Shown piece by piece: positions 36,686-44,156 of a stretch of 49,153 nt of DNA; within the stretch, counting starts at the first letter, position 1, and each line of letters begins with the position of its first letter. The notes beneath the pieces were generated by a model that saw only the letters and a list, made by a program, of their open reading frames with translations, searched no databases and was not told the origin of the DNA. The stretch is taken from contig CAMWUJ010000015.1 of the NCBI GenBank assembly GCA_947177405.1, positions 1 to 49,153 on the forward strand, given 5' to 3'. This DNA is from an uncultured Porphyromonadaceae bacterium. GTDB taxonomy: Bacteria > Bacteroidota > Bacteroidia > Bacteroidales > Muribaculaceae. The translations under genes were made by a program, and so were the position numbers.

Positions 36686-38556
36686 ATGAGAAGTTATCCA
36701 AATTAAAATCTCTTTACGCCGAGCTTGATAAATTTCAAGCTTCCGGCGAAGATGTTGTGGCAGATATTCGTGCCGAAATTAATAATTTGGAACTTCAGTA
36801 TCTTAAGGAAGACGTACTGCCTCGTGTATCCAAGCAACTGGGTAGTTGCTTGGCAGAACTCCGGTGCTCCATTGATTTCAGTATTCAGTTTGATGGAGAA
36901 AAGACTCTTGACTACTCTTTCTGTACTTCAGGGTCGACCATGCTTATCCGAGATAAGGCAGAATGTATCTCTGATACAGATATTCCGATAGTTTTGGAAG
37001 AACCACCATCTTTATTCGGTACTGAATCAGAGCATCCGACTGAACCGCCTGTTTCAAACGTTCGGATTGTTGATTATTCAGAAAAGGCTGTGGCCGTATA
37101 TGGCGATACAAAACAACTTGCTGAAACATTCCGCTCAATGGGTGGCTATTTCAATGCTCGTCTTCGCGAGGGAATGGGCTGGGTTTTCTCGAAACGAAGA
37201 CGTGCTGAACTGGAATCAATACTTGAACCTTATCTTGTTTCAAAACACGGAATTTCGAGGAAAGCAGTCACCTCGTCGCCGGTTGGGGCTTCGGAGCCTC
37301 AACAAACCAATCAAGAAAGTACGTATAATAACAACGCCTGGATTGATATGGTTATTTCAATGAGGTGTATGCCTAATAAAGGATTCATTGCCCCACATAA
37401 AGTAGTTTTCATTTTGGCTGTCATAGATTGCATTAAAAAGGGTTATATCCGTGAAAATCATATCTTCCCAACGATTACTCTAACTGATGCATTTAAACGG
37501 CTATGGAAGCAGTATGTTCCGAGTAATTGGCCATTTAAAGAGAATCCATATCAGCCATTTATTCATTTGAGTAGCGAACCTTTTTACCATATTGTCAAAC
37601 ATAATGAGAAGAGCAATTTTAATATAAATGAAAATTGGAATCGTTCTAACACACTCAAGTATGTCAAATATGGAAAATTCGATAATCAATTATTTAATTT
37701 GCTCCTAAATAATACTTTTTCGTCAAAATTAACAGAGGCTTTAATTTCCAAATTTCTTTCTCCCACGACTTCACTAGTGGAGCCGGTAGAGGTAAAACAT
37801 ATAACTTCTACCAAAAAACTTATTAGTGATACATCTACACCAGTTCGTATTACAGGGAGTAAGGAAACCGGCATGAATGTCGTTGATTTCAAATTATACC
37901 TCAATACTGTAGTTAATAAACATGGGAGAAAGTATTCGCAATCCTCCATCAGTGTTTATGCGACTTCGTTGACAAGCGCATATATGGTTGGTAAGATACG
38001 TAACTACGAGTCTTCAGGAAATATATTTGCCATTTCCAATCCGAGTGTGCTCAGTCAATTATATGCGAACATTCAAGATGACAGAGATTCGAAATTGACA
38101 TCAAGCAGTTATTTAATTGCTCTAAAGTTATATATTCAGTTCTTCTTTGAGGTGCGGAAAGGGACCTTTTCATTAAACAATCCAAAACAGACTGTAACCC
38201 GTGAAGAAGTACGTCCTATTTCAGAAGCGAGATTGGTTGCTAAGAAGTTTGCTCTCAATGATAAGTTGACTCGTATTATAACAGATGACTTTACTATTTC
38301 AAAAGGGTCGGCTACCGATATGCTGGTTCAATACATCGAAAATATCGGTCCGGAGTTGGTCTACGAAATGAAAATTCTTTATTTAGGGAGGCCACTTGTA
38401 GACATTGAGAGACATCCTAAGTATAAAAGTCAATGTAAGTCGCTGGTCGGAGGGTACTTTGTCAATACATGCAGTAGTACACCCAAGAAAATAGAACAAA
38501 TGCAAGAAATTGCCAATCAGCTTGGCATCAAAGTGAGTTTTGAGGCCTCTCGATAA
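36682..38556 (+). CDS. BREX-coupled protein with SBD-like phosphorothioate-reader segment
   Basis: A 624-residue protein translationally coupled to brxL through ATGA at 36682-36685. N-terminal coiled coil (1-45); a short motif at about 135-180 (FRSMGGYFNARLREGMGWVF) of the FKELGGRWNPRLKGW type seen in many DNA-linked proteins; then residues 216-360, with APHKVVFILAVIDCIKKGY and FKRLWKQYVP, resemble the ScoMcrA-type sulfur-binding domain (SBD) that reads phosphorothioate DNA. The C-terminal region (about 404-500) has a SAM/core-binding-like helical fold (QSSISVYATSLTSAY). No HNH or other nuclease motif was seen. A reader of sulfur-modified DNA would fit the BrxP chemistry; the SBD call is from pattern only. 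Confidence 0.6.
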   Translation: MNEKLSKLKSLYAELDKFQASGEDVVADIRAEINNLELQYLKEDVLPRVSKQLGSCLAELRCSIDFSIQFDGEKTLDYSFCTSGSTMLIRDKAECISDTDIPIVLEEPPSLFGTESEHPTEPPVSNVRIVDYSEKAVAVYGDTKQLAETFRSMGGYFNARLREGMGWVFSKRRRAELESILEPYLVSKHGISRKAVTSSPVGASEPQQTNQESTYNNNAWIDMVISMRCMPNKGFIAPHKVVFILAVIDCIKKGYIRENHIFPTITLTDAFKRLWKQYVPSNWPFKENPYQPFIHLSSEPFYHIVKHNEKSNFNINENWNRSNTLKYVKYGKFDNQLFNLLLNNTFSSKLTEALISKFLSPTTSLVEPVEVKHITSTKKLISDTSTPVRITGSKETGMNVVDFKLYLNTVVNKHGRKYSQSSISVYATSLTSAYMVGKIRNYESSGNIFAISNPSVLSQLYANIQDDRDSKLTSSSYLIALKLYIQFFFEVRKGTFSLNNPKQTVTREEVRPISEARLVAKKFALNDKLTRIITDDFTISKGSATDMLVQYIENIGPELVYEMKILYLGRPLVDIERHPKYKSQCKSLVGGYFVNTCSSTPKKIEQMQEIANQLGIKVSFEASR

Positions 38557-38581
38557 ATCTTTTGGTACACATCTTCAGTCC

Positions 38582-38613
38582 GTAGAAAATTTATTTAGTA
38601 GAAAATTTATTTA
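38582..38613. repeat. Perfect 16-bp tandem repeat
   Basis: GTAGAAAATTTATTTA occurs twice in a row (38582-38597 and 38598-38613) in the 99-base gap before the DUF4357 gene. Possibly a binding site or replication slippage product. Confidence 0.7.
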
Positions 38614-38655
38614 AATGTTCTGACCAAGTATTTCTAATCAAACGTGAAGTTTAAT

Positions 38656-39342
38656 ATGAAGAAGATAATCGTTCCATCTCTTGCTGACGTACGCAAGAAA
38701 CTCCGCCTTATTGAAGAAATGGAGGCTAACGGTTTTACTGTTAATCCACAAGATGTGATTGATGTAAATCTGACCTATGAAAAAGCCCTCCTTGTTGATT
38801 CTTTCCTAAGAAATCATTATACAACGTTGTGTAGCCTTTCTGGTACGATTTCTGAGCCCATACGATTAGTGATTGAACTTGATCCAGAAGAAATGCCCAA
38901 ATATGCCTTCGTTGAACCCGAGGATGATGGATTAACAGATTTCATTGAGACTCCAGTTCAATGTAAATCAAGACCTCAGAGTAAATCAACTGTTGAAACT
39001 CAAGTCATTGAAGTCCCCTCCTCGACAGAAAAAGAGTCTGATTTATTCACAATCAATACAATTGGATGTAACGCCACAGGTCGCCTTTTACCTAATGGAA
39101 AGGTAGTTATTTTAAAAGATAGCATAATTCGTGCTCAGTGTACCCCAACCTTTGAGCGGAAACAATTCAGAGATGAAATACTTCGGCAATATTGCGAATT
39201 AACAGATGATGGATATAGAGTTCTTCAGGATTTGCCGCCAATGTCTCCAAGCGGTGCCAGTGGGTTAGTACAAGGTCGATCATCAAACGGTAAGCGAGAT
39301 TGGCTTGATGCAAATGGACGCAAACTGGCAGAGTACCTATAA
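38656..39342 (+). CDS. DUF4357 domain protein
   Basis: A 228-residue protein. The C-terminal 95 residues, with ATGRLLPNGKVVILKDSIIR, KQFRDEILRQY and SPSGASGLVQGRSSNGKRDW, are a DUF4357 domain. That domain is usually the C-terminus of GIY-YIG-type nucleases, but here the N-terminal 110 residues lack the GIY-YIG motif and show only a helical region. It may be a DNA-binding accessory without the nuclease part. I start at ATG 38656; a GTG at 38644 could add four residues. It lies between the BREX operon and a small HTH gene, on the same strand. Confidence 0.75.
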   Translation: MKKIIVPSLADVRKKLRLIEEMEANGFTVNPQDVIDVNLTYEKALLVDSFLRNHYTTLCSLSGTISEPIRLVIELDPEEMPKYAFVEPEDDGLTDFIETPVQCKSRPQSKSTVETQVIEVPSSTEKESDLFTINTIGCNATGRLLPNGKVVILKDSIIRAQCTPTFERKQFRDEILRQYCELTDDGYRVLQDLPPMSPSGASGLVQGRSSNGKRDWLDANGRKLAEYL

Positions 39343-39396
39343 AAGTGATTATATCAATTCTATCGCTAAAAACTTTACTTATAATTTCAACGTATC

Positions 39397-39621
39397 GTGA
39401 ACATTAGAAAAGAAAAACTCGAACTTTATCAGGCCTTGTACTTGGCAATGAAACCGAGACTTACTGAAATCCTCAGTGAGGAACAAAATATGATATTACA
39501 TTTATATCTCTTTGAGAATAAAGGTTTGATGGAAATTGCAGATCAAATGGGCATCTCAAATTACAAGATTGTAAAGGATGAACTTCAAACGATTGAACTG
39601 AAAATTTACTCCTGTGCTTAA
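39397..39621 (+). CDS. Small HTH protein, sigma-region-4-like
   Basis: A 74-residue protein starting with GTG. Residues about 27-72 (LSEEQNMILHLYLFENKGLM, then EIADQMGISNYKIVKDELQT) form a helix-turn-helix like region 4 of sigma factors. It has no other domain, so it probably acts as a small DNA-binding regulator. It begins 54 bases after the DUF4357 gene and is followed after 3 bases by a 51-aa acidic protein, with which it could be coexpressed. Confidence 0.7.
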   Translation: MNIRKEKLELYQALYLAMKPRLTEILSEEQNMILHLYLFENKGLMEIADQMGISNYKIVKDELQTIELKIYSCA

Positions 39622-39624
39622 TCT

Positions 39625-39780
39625 ATGGACGAACTCGGGGATTTAGGAACATACAACGGCGATACCGAACATGATAGGTGGGTGGACTTCACATACCATG
39701 AGGACACCGTCGAATTATCGAACATCTTCGATGACCCCGATATGGATAATAATATTGATAGCTTAATCGACTTGCACTAG
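39625..39780 (+). CDS. Small acidic protein (51 aa)
   Basis: The 51-residue frame begins MDELGDLGTYNGDTEHDRW and is rich in Asp/Glu (about 16 acidic residues). It starts 3 bases after the HTH gene, which suggests a two-gene unit, and ends just before the palindrome/promoter of the WD40-WYL pair. No family is recognised. Its charge would fit a DNA-mimic or antitoxin role, but there is no evidence for either. A similar-sized acidic protein sits downstream of the WYL gene. Confidence 0.55.
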   Translation: MDELGDLGTYNGDTEHDRWVDFTYHEDTVELSNIFDDPDMDNNIDSLIDLH

Positions 39781-39783
39781 TGT

Positions 39784-39818
39784 GCGAACATTGTGTTCGC
39801 GTAAAATGCTTAACTTTG
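39784..39818 (+). promoter_or_regulatory. Operator and promoter of the WD40-WYL operon
   Basis: GCGAACA-TTG-TGTTCGC (39784-39800) is a perfect 7-3-7 palindrome; TAACTTTG follows at 39811-39818, 18 bases from the centre triplet to the box, and the ATG is at 39841. The palindrome overlies the -33 region, so a bound protein would block polymerase. The same layout occurs at 43598 and 43834. Confidence 0.8.
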
Positions 39819-39840
39819 TGTCGAATTAAAACAATTATAA

Positions 39841-42552
39841 ATGGCACTTACCATACACCCTCATAAAGGTTATCTGAATACCAATTTCCACATTCATTAT
39901 AGTGGAAATGGGGATTTGCGCTATAACGTATTTGATCCCAATGATAGTTCTCATATCGTTGCCAAGGGCGTTGTTTCTTCCAACAAACCATACCAATTTA
40001 AAATTCCGACCCCCGGAGAATATAAGGTGCGATTTGAAAATGGGGAAATAATTAATTTGGTAGTTGAGGATGCATATAAATTCGGTGGTAGTCGTTTGAA
40101 GAAGGCATTTGTATTTGATACCAGCCCATGGCTTTTCGTGGTTATGTATGATCGCACTTACTTCCACAACAGAGATACAGGGGAAGAATATATCGAAACC
40201 ATCTCACCTGATGAGATTCAGGAAGTCTCCGAAGGATACGTACTGCTCAATTCAAATGGCCAAAGAGAGACCACACTCTTCTCGTTATTCGAGCAAAAAC
40301 CGATTGCGGAATTCGTAGATGTAGTCACGTATAATCATGAATGTATAGTCTACGAAGAAAATGAGGACAGCAAGACATACATCTGCGTTTATTCGCTACA
40401 AAAAGATAAGCGAGTTGTTAAGATTGCCGTAGACGACTATAAGATTTTTGGTAATGAACTATTCTTTTTTCGCAGAAACCTAATTCAAAAACTTTCTCTC
40501 TATGGCGATTTTAACATCAAGTCTTTGCTGTTAAATCATAAAGGTTTGCCAGTGGCTTTTATAAATAATGATTTAGCAGTCACATATATAAATGGAGTAA
40601 AACGAACCTTATTCATTTATTCGATTGGAGATAGTAAAATAATAAACGAAATCGACATCAATGGTTATCTACATTCTATAAACGGTAAATGCCTATTTAA
40701 CATTTACGATCGTCGATTAGCCATTAATCGTTTTAATATAGAACAAGCGGGATTTCCCGAAGCGAACATTACAGTTCAATATGATGACGTTGATATCTAC
40801 GACTGTGAATGGGATATTTTTTATTGTATTAAATCAAGTAAATTAACAAAGACTCCTCATCAGAAGATTTCAGAGGAAGTTTCATTTACATTTAATTCAT
40901 ATTGTGAAAACAATGAAATCAATTTCTCTGGGTTGAATTGCGACGTAACCGTTCACAATCAGTCACTGTTGATTGTAATTGACCACGCAACGTATCTCAT
41001 CACACCAGAGCCTTCTCTTATAAAACTGGAAGACGGCAAGTATGACAAACAAAAATTTGAGCAGGATGGTATAATCGTGAAATCTTTGTCTAACGAAACC
41101 GTTATGCTAAAAAAGGAATATCTGTCAAAAGAGGCTCATTTTAAACATTTCGAAGCAGTAGGGTATACAGACTTATTGTCAATGGGATATAAGTTCCGTT
41201 CTCCCGCAGATAAATTTGCCGTAGAGATAGAATATAGTGCAGTTTACCTTATAACTCGTCAAGATGATAGTAATGTAAAAGTTTCAAGGATCCTCGAAAA
41301 ACTCTTTGACTATTCCAATTATAAAAACGTTCTCTTCAGTGAAGACGGTTCAAAAGTAATGTATCGAACTGGAAAAGTTACATCTATTGTAGATATTGCC
41401 TCAGGAGAAGAACAGAACTATTCAAATTTATCCTATATTCTCCATGTGAATGGTATAAGGCCTTCATTCGATATTGATAAAAAACGCCAAGTCGTTTTAG
41501 TGAATCCAATTACAGGTTTACAAGTGCCATCTGAGGCTCTATATAATCATTCGTTCATTAGTCCTGATGAGCAAATATATGCAGATACTAACCTTGACTC
41601 ATATATTGAAAGGCATTATAGATTTGATGATAGGTTACTATCCATGGAAGAATATAACGAGCTTCTGAAGAGATTTTCTTTTAGTGGGGAGAAAGGCTCT
41701 AAGGAGTTTACCGCCATAAAATTAAATCGAGAAAATATTGTTAAACAAAATTTATCACATTTCAAAAAATTTGCTCGTAACGCAGCCAACCGTTCTGATA
41801 ATGAATGGATTGAATATTTCGTAGATGAAAAGCAAATTTGGGGAAATGAGGAATTTATGAATTACATTGTAGAAAAAAGAGGTATTGCGGTTATTAAAAG
41901 ATTGTCAAATAATTCAGTGATAACACGAATTAATTTAGGGAAACCATTATGGTTTCTAAACTATGTCTCTTTTTCATATGATGGTAGATATGTCGCTATC
42001 GCCGGACGTTATCCTGATAACACACACGATGATGAAGGAAATTCATTAGGGGGATTATTCCTATGCTACGACCTCCTCGAAAACAAAATTGTATTCAAGA
42101 AGACCGATTATGATGCGGTATGGCTAACTGCCTTCACAAAAGCAGGTAATTTAGCTGCGTACACGAGTAACCCTATAACATTTATTGTCAATCCTGGCAA
42201 AGCCGAATCCTCAATTATTAGGGGTTATAGTTTCCTTACTTTTAGCCCGGACGGTCGTTACTTTGCACTATCAAAGAAAGGTTATGTACGTAAAGATTCT
42301 AGAAGAAGTGATTGGGGGCATCAAAAATCCACCGAGGTATTTATATGCCCCATTGATAATCCAGAAGAAATAATATGCTCGTACAACGACTTAGATGGCA
42401 GGGGAATAGACAATCTCGCCAGTTTGGTTAGACGTAAGGAAAGTATTGCTTCGGTAGCATTCTCAAATAACCATAAGCAATTGCTTATGGTCGGAGAGGA
42501 TGGAGTAATGATTGTAAGAAACCTACATTTAGAAGAATATGCCGCAGAATAA
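39841..42552 (+). CDS. Large beta-propeller (WD40-like) protein
   Basis: A 903-residue protein, mostly beta-strand, without signal peptide or membrane helix. An N-terminal Ig-like segment (1-85) is followed by propeller-like units; clear WD40-style blades occur in the last third (VSFSYDGRYVAIAGRYPD, LTFSPDGRYFALSKKG, VAFSNNHKQLLMVGEDG). No catalytic motif is seen, so a scaffold or sensor role is likely. Its end overlaps the WYL gene by 14 bases. Because it shares its promoter operator with the retron, it is probably part of the same defence unit. The middle is more AT-rich than the ends. Confidence 0.72.
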   Translation: MALTIHPHKGYLNTNFHIHYSGNGDLRYNVFDPNDSSHIVAKGVVSSNKPYQFKIPTPGEYKVRFENGEIINLVVEDAYKFGGSRLKKAFVFDTSPWLFVVMYDRTYFHNRDTGEEYIETISPDEIQEVSEGYVLLNSNGQRETTLFSLFEQKPIAEFVDVVTYNHECIVYEENEDSKTYICVYSLQKDKRVVKIAVDDYKIFGNELFFFRRNLIQKLSLYGDFNIKSLLLNHKGLPVAFINNDLAVTYINGVKRTLFIYSIGDSKIINEIDINGYLHSINGKCLFNIYDRRLAINRFNIEQAGFPEANITVQYDDVDIYDCEWDIFYCIKSSKLTKTPHQKISEEVSFTFNSYCENNEINFSGLNCDVTVHNQSLLIVIDHATYLITPEPSLIKLEDGKYDKQKFEQDGIIVKSLSNETVMLKKEYLSKEAHFKHFEAVGYTDLLSMGYKFRSPADKFAVEIEYSAVYLITRQDDSNVKVSRILEKLFDYSNYKNVLFSEDGSKVMYRTGKVTSIVDIASGEEQNYSNLSYILHVNGIRPSFDIDKKRQVVLVNPITGLQVPSEALYNHSFISPDEQIYADTNLDSYIERHYRFDDRLLSMEEYNELLKRFSFSGEKGSKEFTAIKLNRENIVKQNLSHFKKFARNAANRSDNEWIEYFVDEKQIWGNEEFMNYIVEKRGIAVIKRLSNNSVITRINLGKPLWFLNYVSFSYDGRYVAIAGRYPDNTHDDEGNSLGGLFLCYDLLENKIVFKKTDYDAVWLTAFTKAGNLAAYTSNPITFIVNPGKAESSIIRGYSFLTFSPDGRYFALSKKGYVRKDSRRSDWGHQKSTEVFICPIDNPEEIICSYNDLDGRGIDNLASLVRRKESIASVAFSNNHKQLLMVGEDGVMIVRNLHLEEYAAE

Positions 42553-43627
42553 GAATGCTCTCACTCGATATGCGCTGCTTGACAGGTTGTTATCGAACCA
42601 TCGCAAGGCTTACTCAATTCAAGATCTGACTGATTATCTTGCCGAGGAATTGCCCAACTATGGGCAAGAGCCGGTAACTCGTCGATGTGTAGAGAAGGAC
42701 ATACTATATCTTGAATTCGATAGCCCATTTGATATTGAGTTCGAGCGATACAAGATAGCTACACCCACAAAATCCGGCGATGGCTTTTATCAAAAACCAT
42801 GTATCCGCTATGCCGATCCTTCGTTCTCTATCTTCAAAAAACCTCTATCCGAAGATGAGCGCTCATTGCTTGCCTCGGTTCTTTCGACCCTCGGAAGTTT
42901 TAAGGGACAACCTAACTTTGAATGGCTTGAGACTCTTGCGGACAAGTTGAATGTTGAGGAACTTCCTGAGGTAATTTCCATGTCTAAGAACATCAATGAA
43001 AATTCAACATTGCTCGCGGAATTATTCGCGGCCATCAGCTCAAAGTCGGCTATTACCATTCATTATCACACTTTCACCAGTGAGGAAATAAAGACTGTTT
43101 CCCTATCGCCTTATTTGCTGAAAGAATATAATTGCCGGTGGTACTTGCTTGCGGGTCCATTTGACAGCGACCGGGTGTTGAGTTTTGCTCTTGACCGTAT
43201 TGATGGAATTGAATATGCTAAAGAATTGACTTTCAAACCTGCAAAATATGATTTCACTGAAAGATACGAAGATATCATTGGAATAACCTATTATGACGAC
43301 AAGCCATTAGAAGAAATCGTCTTTTGGGTAAGGGAGGCTTCCGCCCCATACATAACTACCAAGCCAATTCATGGGTCTATGCGACACCTGAAAGACTCAA
43401 GGGCTGATATTCTTAAAGCTAAATATCCCTCACTTCCGCAAGGTGAGTTTTTCTCAATTGAGTGCATTGAGAATTATGAACTTATCCGTGAGCTTACTAT
43501 CTATGGCGCTAATCTCATCGTTTTATCTCCAGCTCACATTGTTGAGCAAATCGCTTCAATTGCGACAGAAATGAGTGAACGATACAAAGCACTCACCGCG
43601 AACAATGAGTTCGTACATCCGTCTTAA
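42539..43627 (+). CDS. WYL-domain transcription regulator
   Basis: A 362-residue regulator: N-terminal winged HTH (residues about 10-75, RYALLDRLLSNHRKAYSIQD then RCVEKDILYLE), a WYL domain (about 165-245) with LKEYNCRWYLLAG and the FALDRIDGIE strand, and a WCX-type C-terminus. WYL proteins such as BrxR and CapW repress defence operons and respond to nucleic-acid ligands. Overlap with the WD40 gene gives coupled translation. The three identical palindromic operators around this gene are the natural binding sites (inference), one at its own operon promoter, one at the 52-aa gene and one at the retron. Confidence 0.88.
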   Translation: MPQNKNALTRYALLDRLLSNHRKAYSIQDLTDYLAEELPNYGQEPVTRRCVEKDILYLEFDSPFDIEFERYKIATPTKSGDGFYQKPCIRYADPSFSIFKKPLSEDERSLLASVLSTLGSFKGQPNFEWLETLADKLNVEELPEVISMSKNINENSTLLAELFAAISSKSAITIHYHTFTSEEIKTVSLSPYLLKEYNCRWYLLAGPFDSDRVLSFALDRIDGIEYAKELTFKPAKYDFTERYEDIIGITYYDDKPLEEIVFWVREASAPYITTKPIHGSMRHLKDSRADILKAKYPSLPQGEFFSIECIENYELIRELTIYGANLIVLSPAHIVEQIASIATEMSERYKALTANNEFVHPS

Positions 43628-43632
43628 CTTTG
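43598..43632 (+). promoter_or_regulatory. Operator and promoter of the 52-aa acidic gene
   Basis: GCGAACA-ATG-AGTTCGT (43598-43614) lies inside the 3' end of the WYL gene; TAACTTTG at 43625-43632 follows with 18 bases between centre triplet and box, exactly as at the WD40 and retron promoters. Confidence 0.75.
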
Positions 43633-43657
43633 CATCGTCAAACAAAAAGAAAAGACT

Positions 43658-43816
43658 ATGGATTACGAAGAAGGCTACTACGATGAATTTGAAGATTATG
43701 GCACCCACTATGGCGAATACGCCGGAACGTATGCACAGGATGTCGCCGGATATTCCGATGATGTCATCAACGATGCCTTTGACGGCGAACCGGATGCTTA
43801 CTGGAATATCGATTAA
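43658..43816 (+). CDS. Small acidic, tyrosine-rich protein (52 aa)
   Basis: A 52-residue frame starting MDYEEGYYDEFEDYGTHYGE and ending in PDAYWNID, with about 15 acidic and 8-9 aromatic Tyr residues. It has its own operator and promoter just upstream and sits between WYL and the retron. I have no family assignment. The sharing of the operator with the neighbouring operons suggests it belongs to the same response. Confidence 0.65.
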   Translation: MDYEEGYYDEFEDYGTHYGEYAGTYAQDVAGYSDDVINDAFDGEPDAYWNID

Positions 43817-43833
43817 CAACATTCTCGAATAAA

Positions 43834-43868
43834 GCGAACATTCAGTTCAAGTATTATTCGTAAATTTG
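43834..43868 (+). promoter_or_regulatory. Operator and promoter of the retron
   Basis: GCGAACA-TTC-AGTTCAA (43834-43850) keeps the left half-site of the operator seen at 39784, with a weaker right half. TAAATTTG at 43861-43868 is the -7 box, again 18 bases from the centre triplet. Transcription would begin around 43875, just ahead of the ncRNA stem a1. Confidence 0.75.
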
Positions 43869-43882
43869 TAGCAGAATAGAAC

Positions 43883-44128
43883 ATTGACATAGTGGGCTGA
43901 AGCAGACATTTGAACTTGCCCGACGAATTGCCGGGTACTTTCCCGAAAGGGAATTTCCAATGGTCAATTGGCTTCCCGCTGTTAACTTGCCTCCTTGCGG
44001 TGCAGTGGCTCCTCATACAGCAATTTAACAGCCAAGAATATCAGATTTAATAATAAGATAATTATGAAATCTGAATATTGAAGGTCTTACAAGACATAAA
44101 GAAACGAAGCTTCAGCCCACTTGTCAAT
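43883..44128 (+). ncRNA. Retron msr-msd RNA
   Basis: The closing inverted repeats a1 (43883-43903, core GTGGGCTGAAGC) and a2 (44109-44128, core GCTTCAGCCCAC) are perfect over 12 bases and continue over ATTGACA/TGTCAAT with one unpaired base. Inside are a GNRA-capped hairpin TTCCC-GAAA-GGGAA (43940-43953), CCAAT/ATTGG (43957-43970), a long hairpin GCTGTTAA/TTAACAGC (43978-44032) and an msd-like stem AATATCAGATTT (44037-44048) with AAATCTGAATATT (44067-44079). A retron RT starts 29 bases after a2. The RNA would be template and primer for branched msDNA; the exact branch G is not assigned. Confidence 0.88.
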
Positions 44129-44156
44129 TTTCATAATTATAACTTCAAAAAACTAA

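Noticed and set aside
38056..38072. A GCGAACATTC sequence inside the SBD-like gene as a further operator
   Set aside because: Only one half-site and no -7 box at the 18-base distance.
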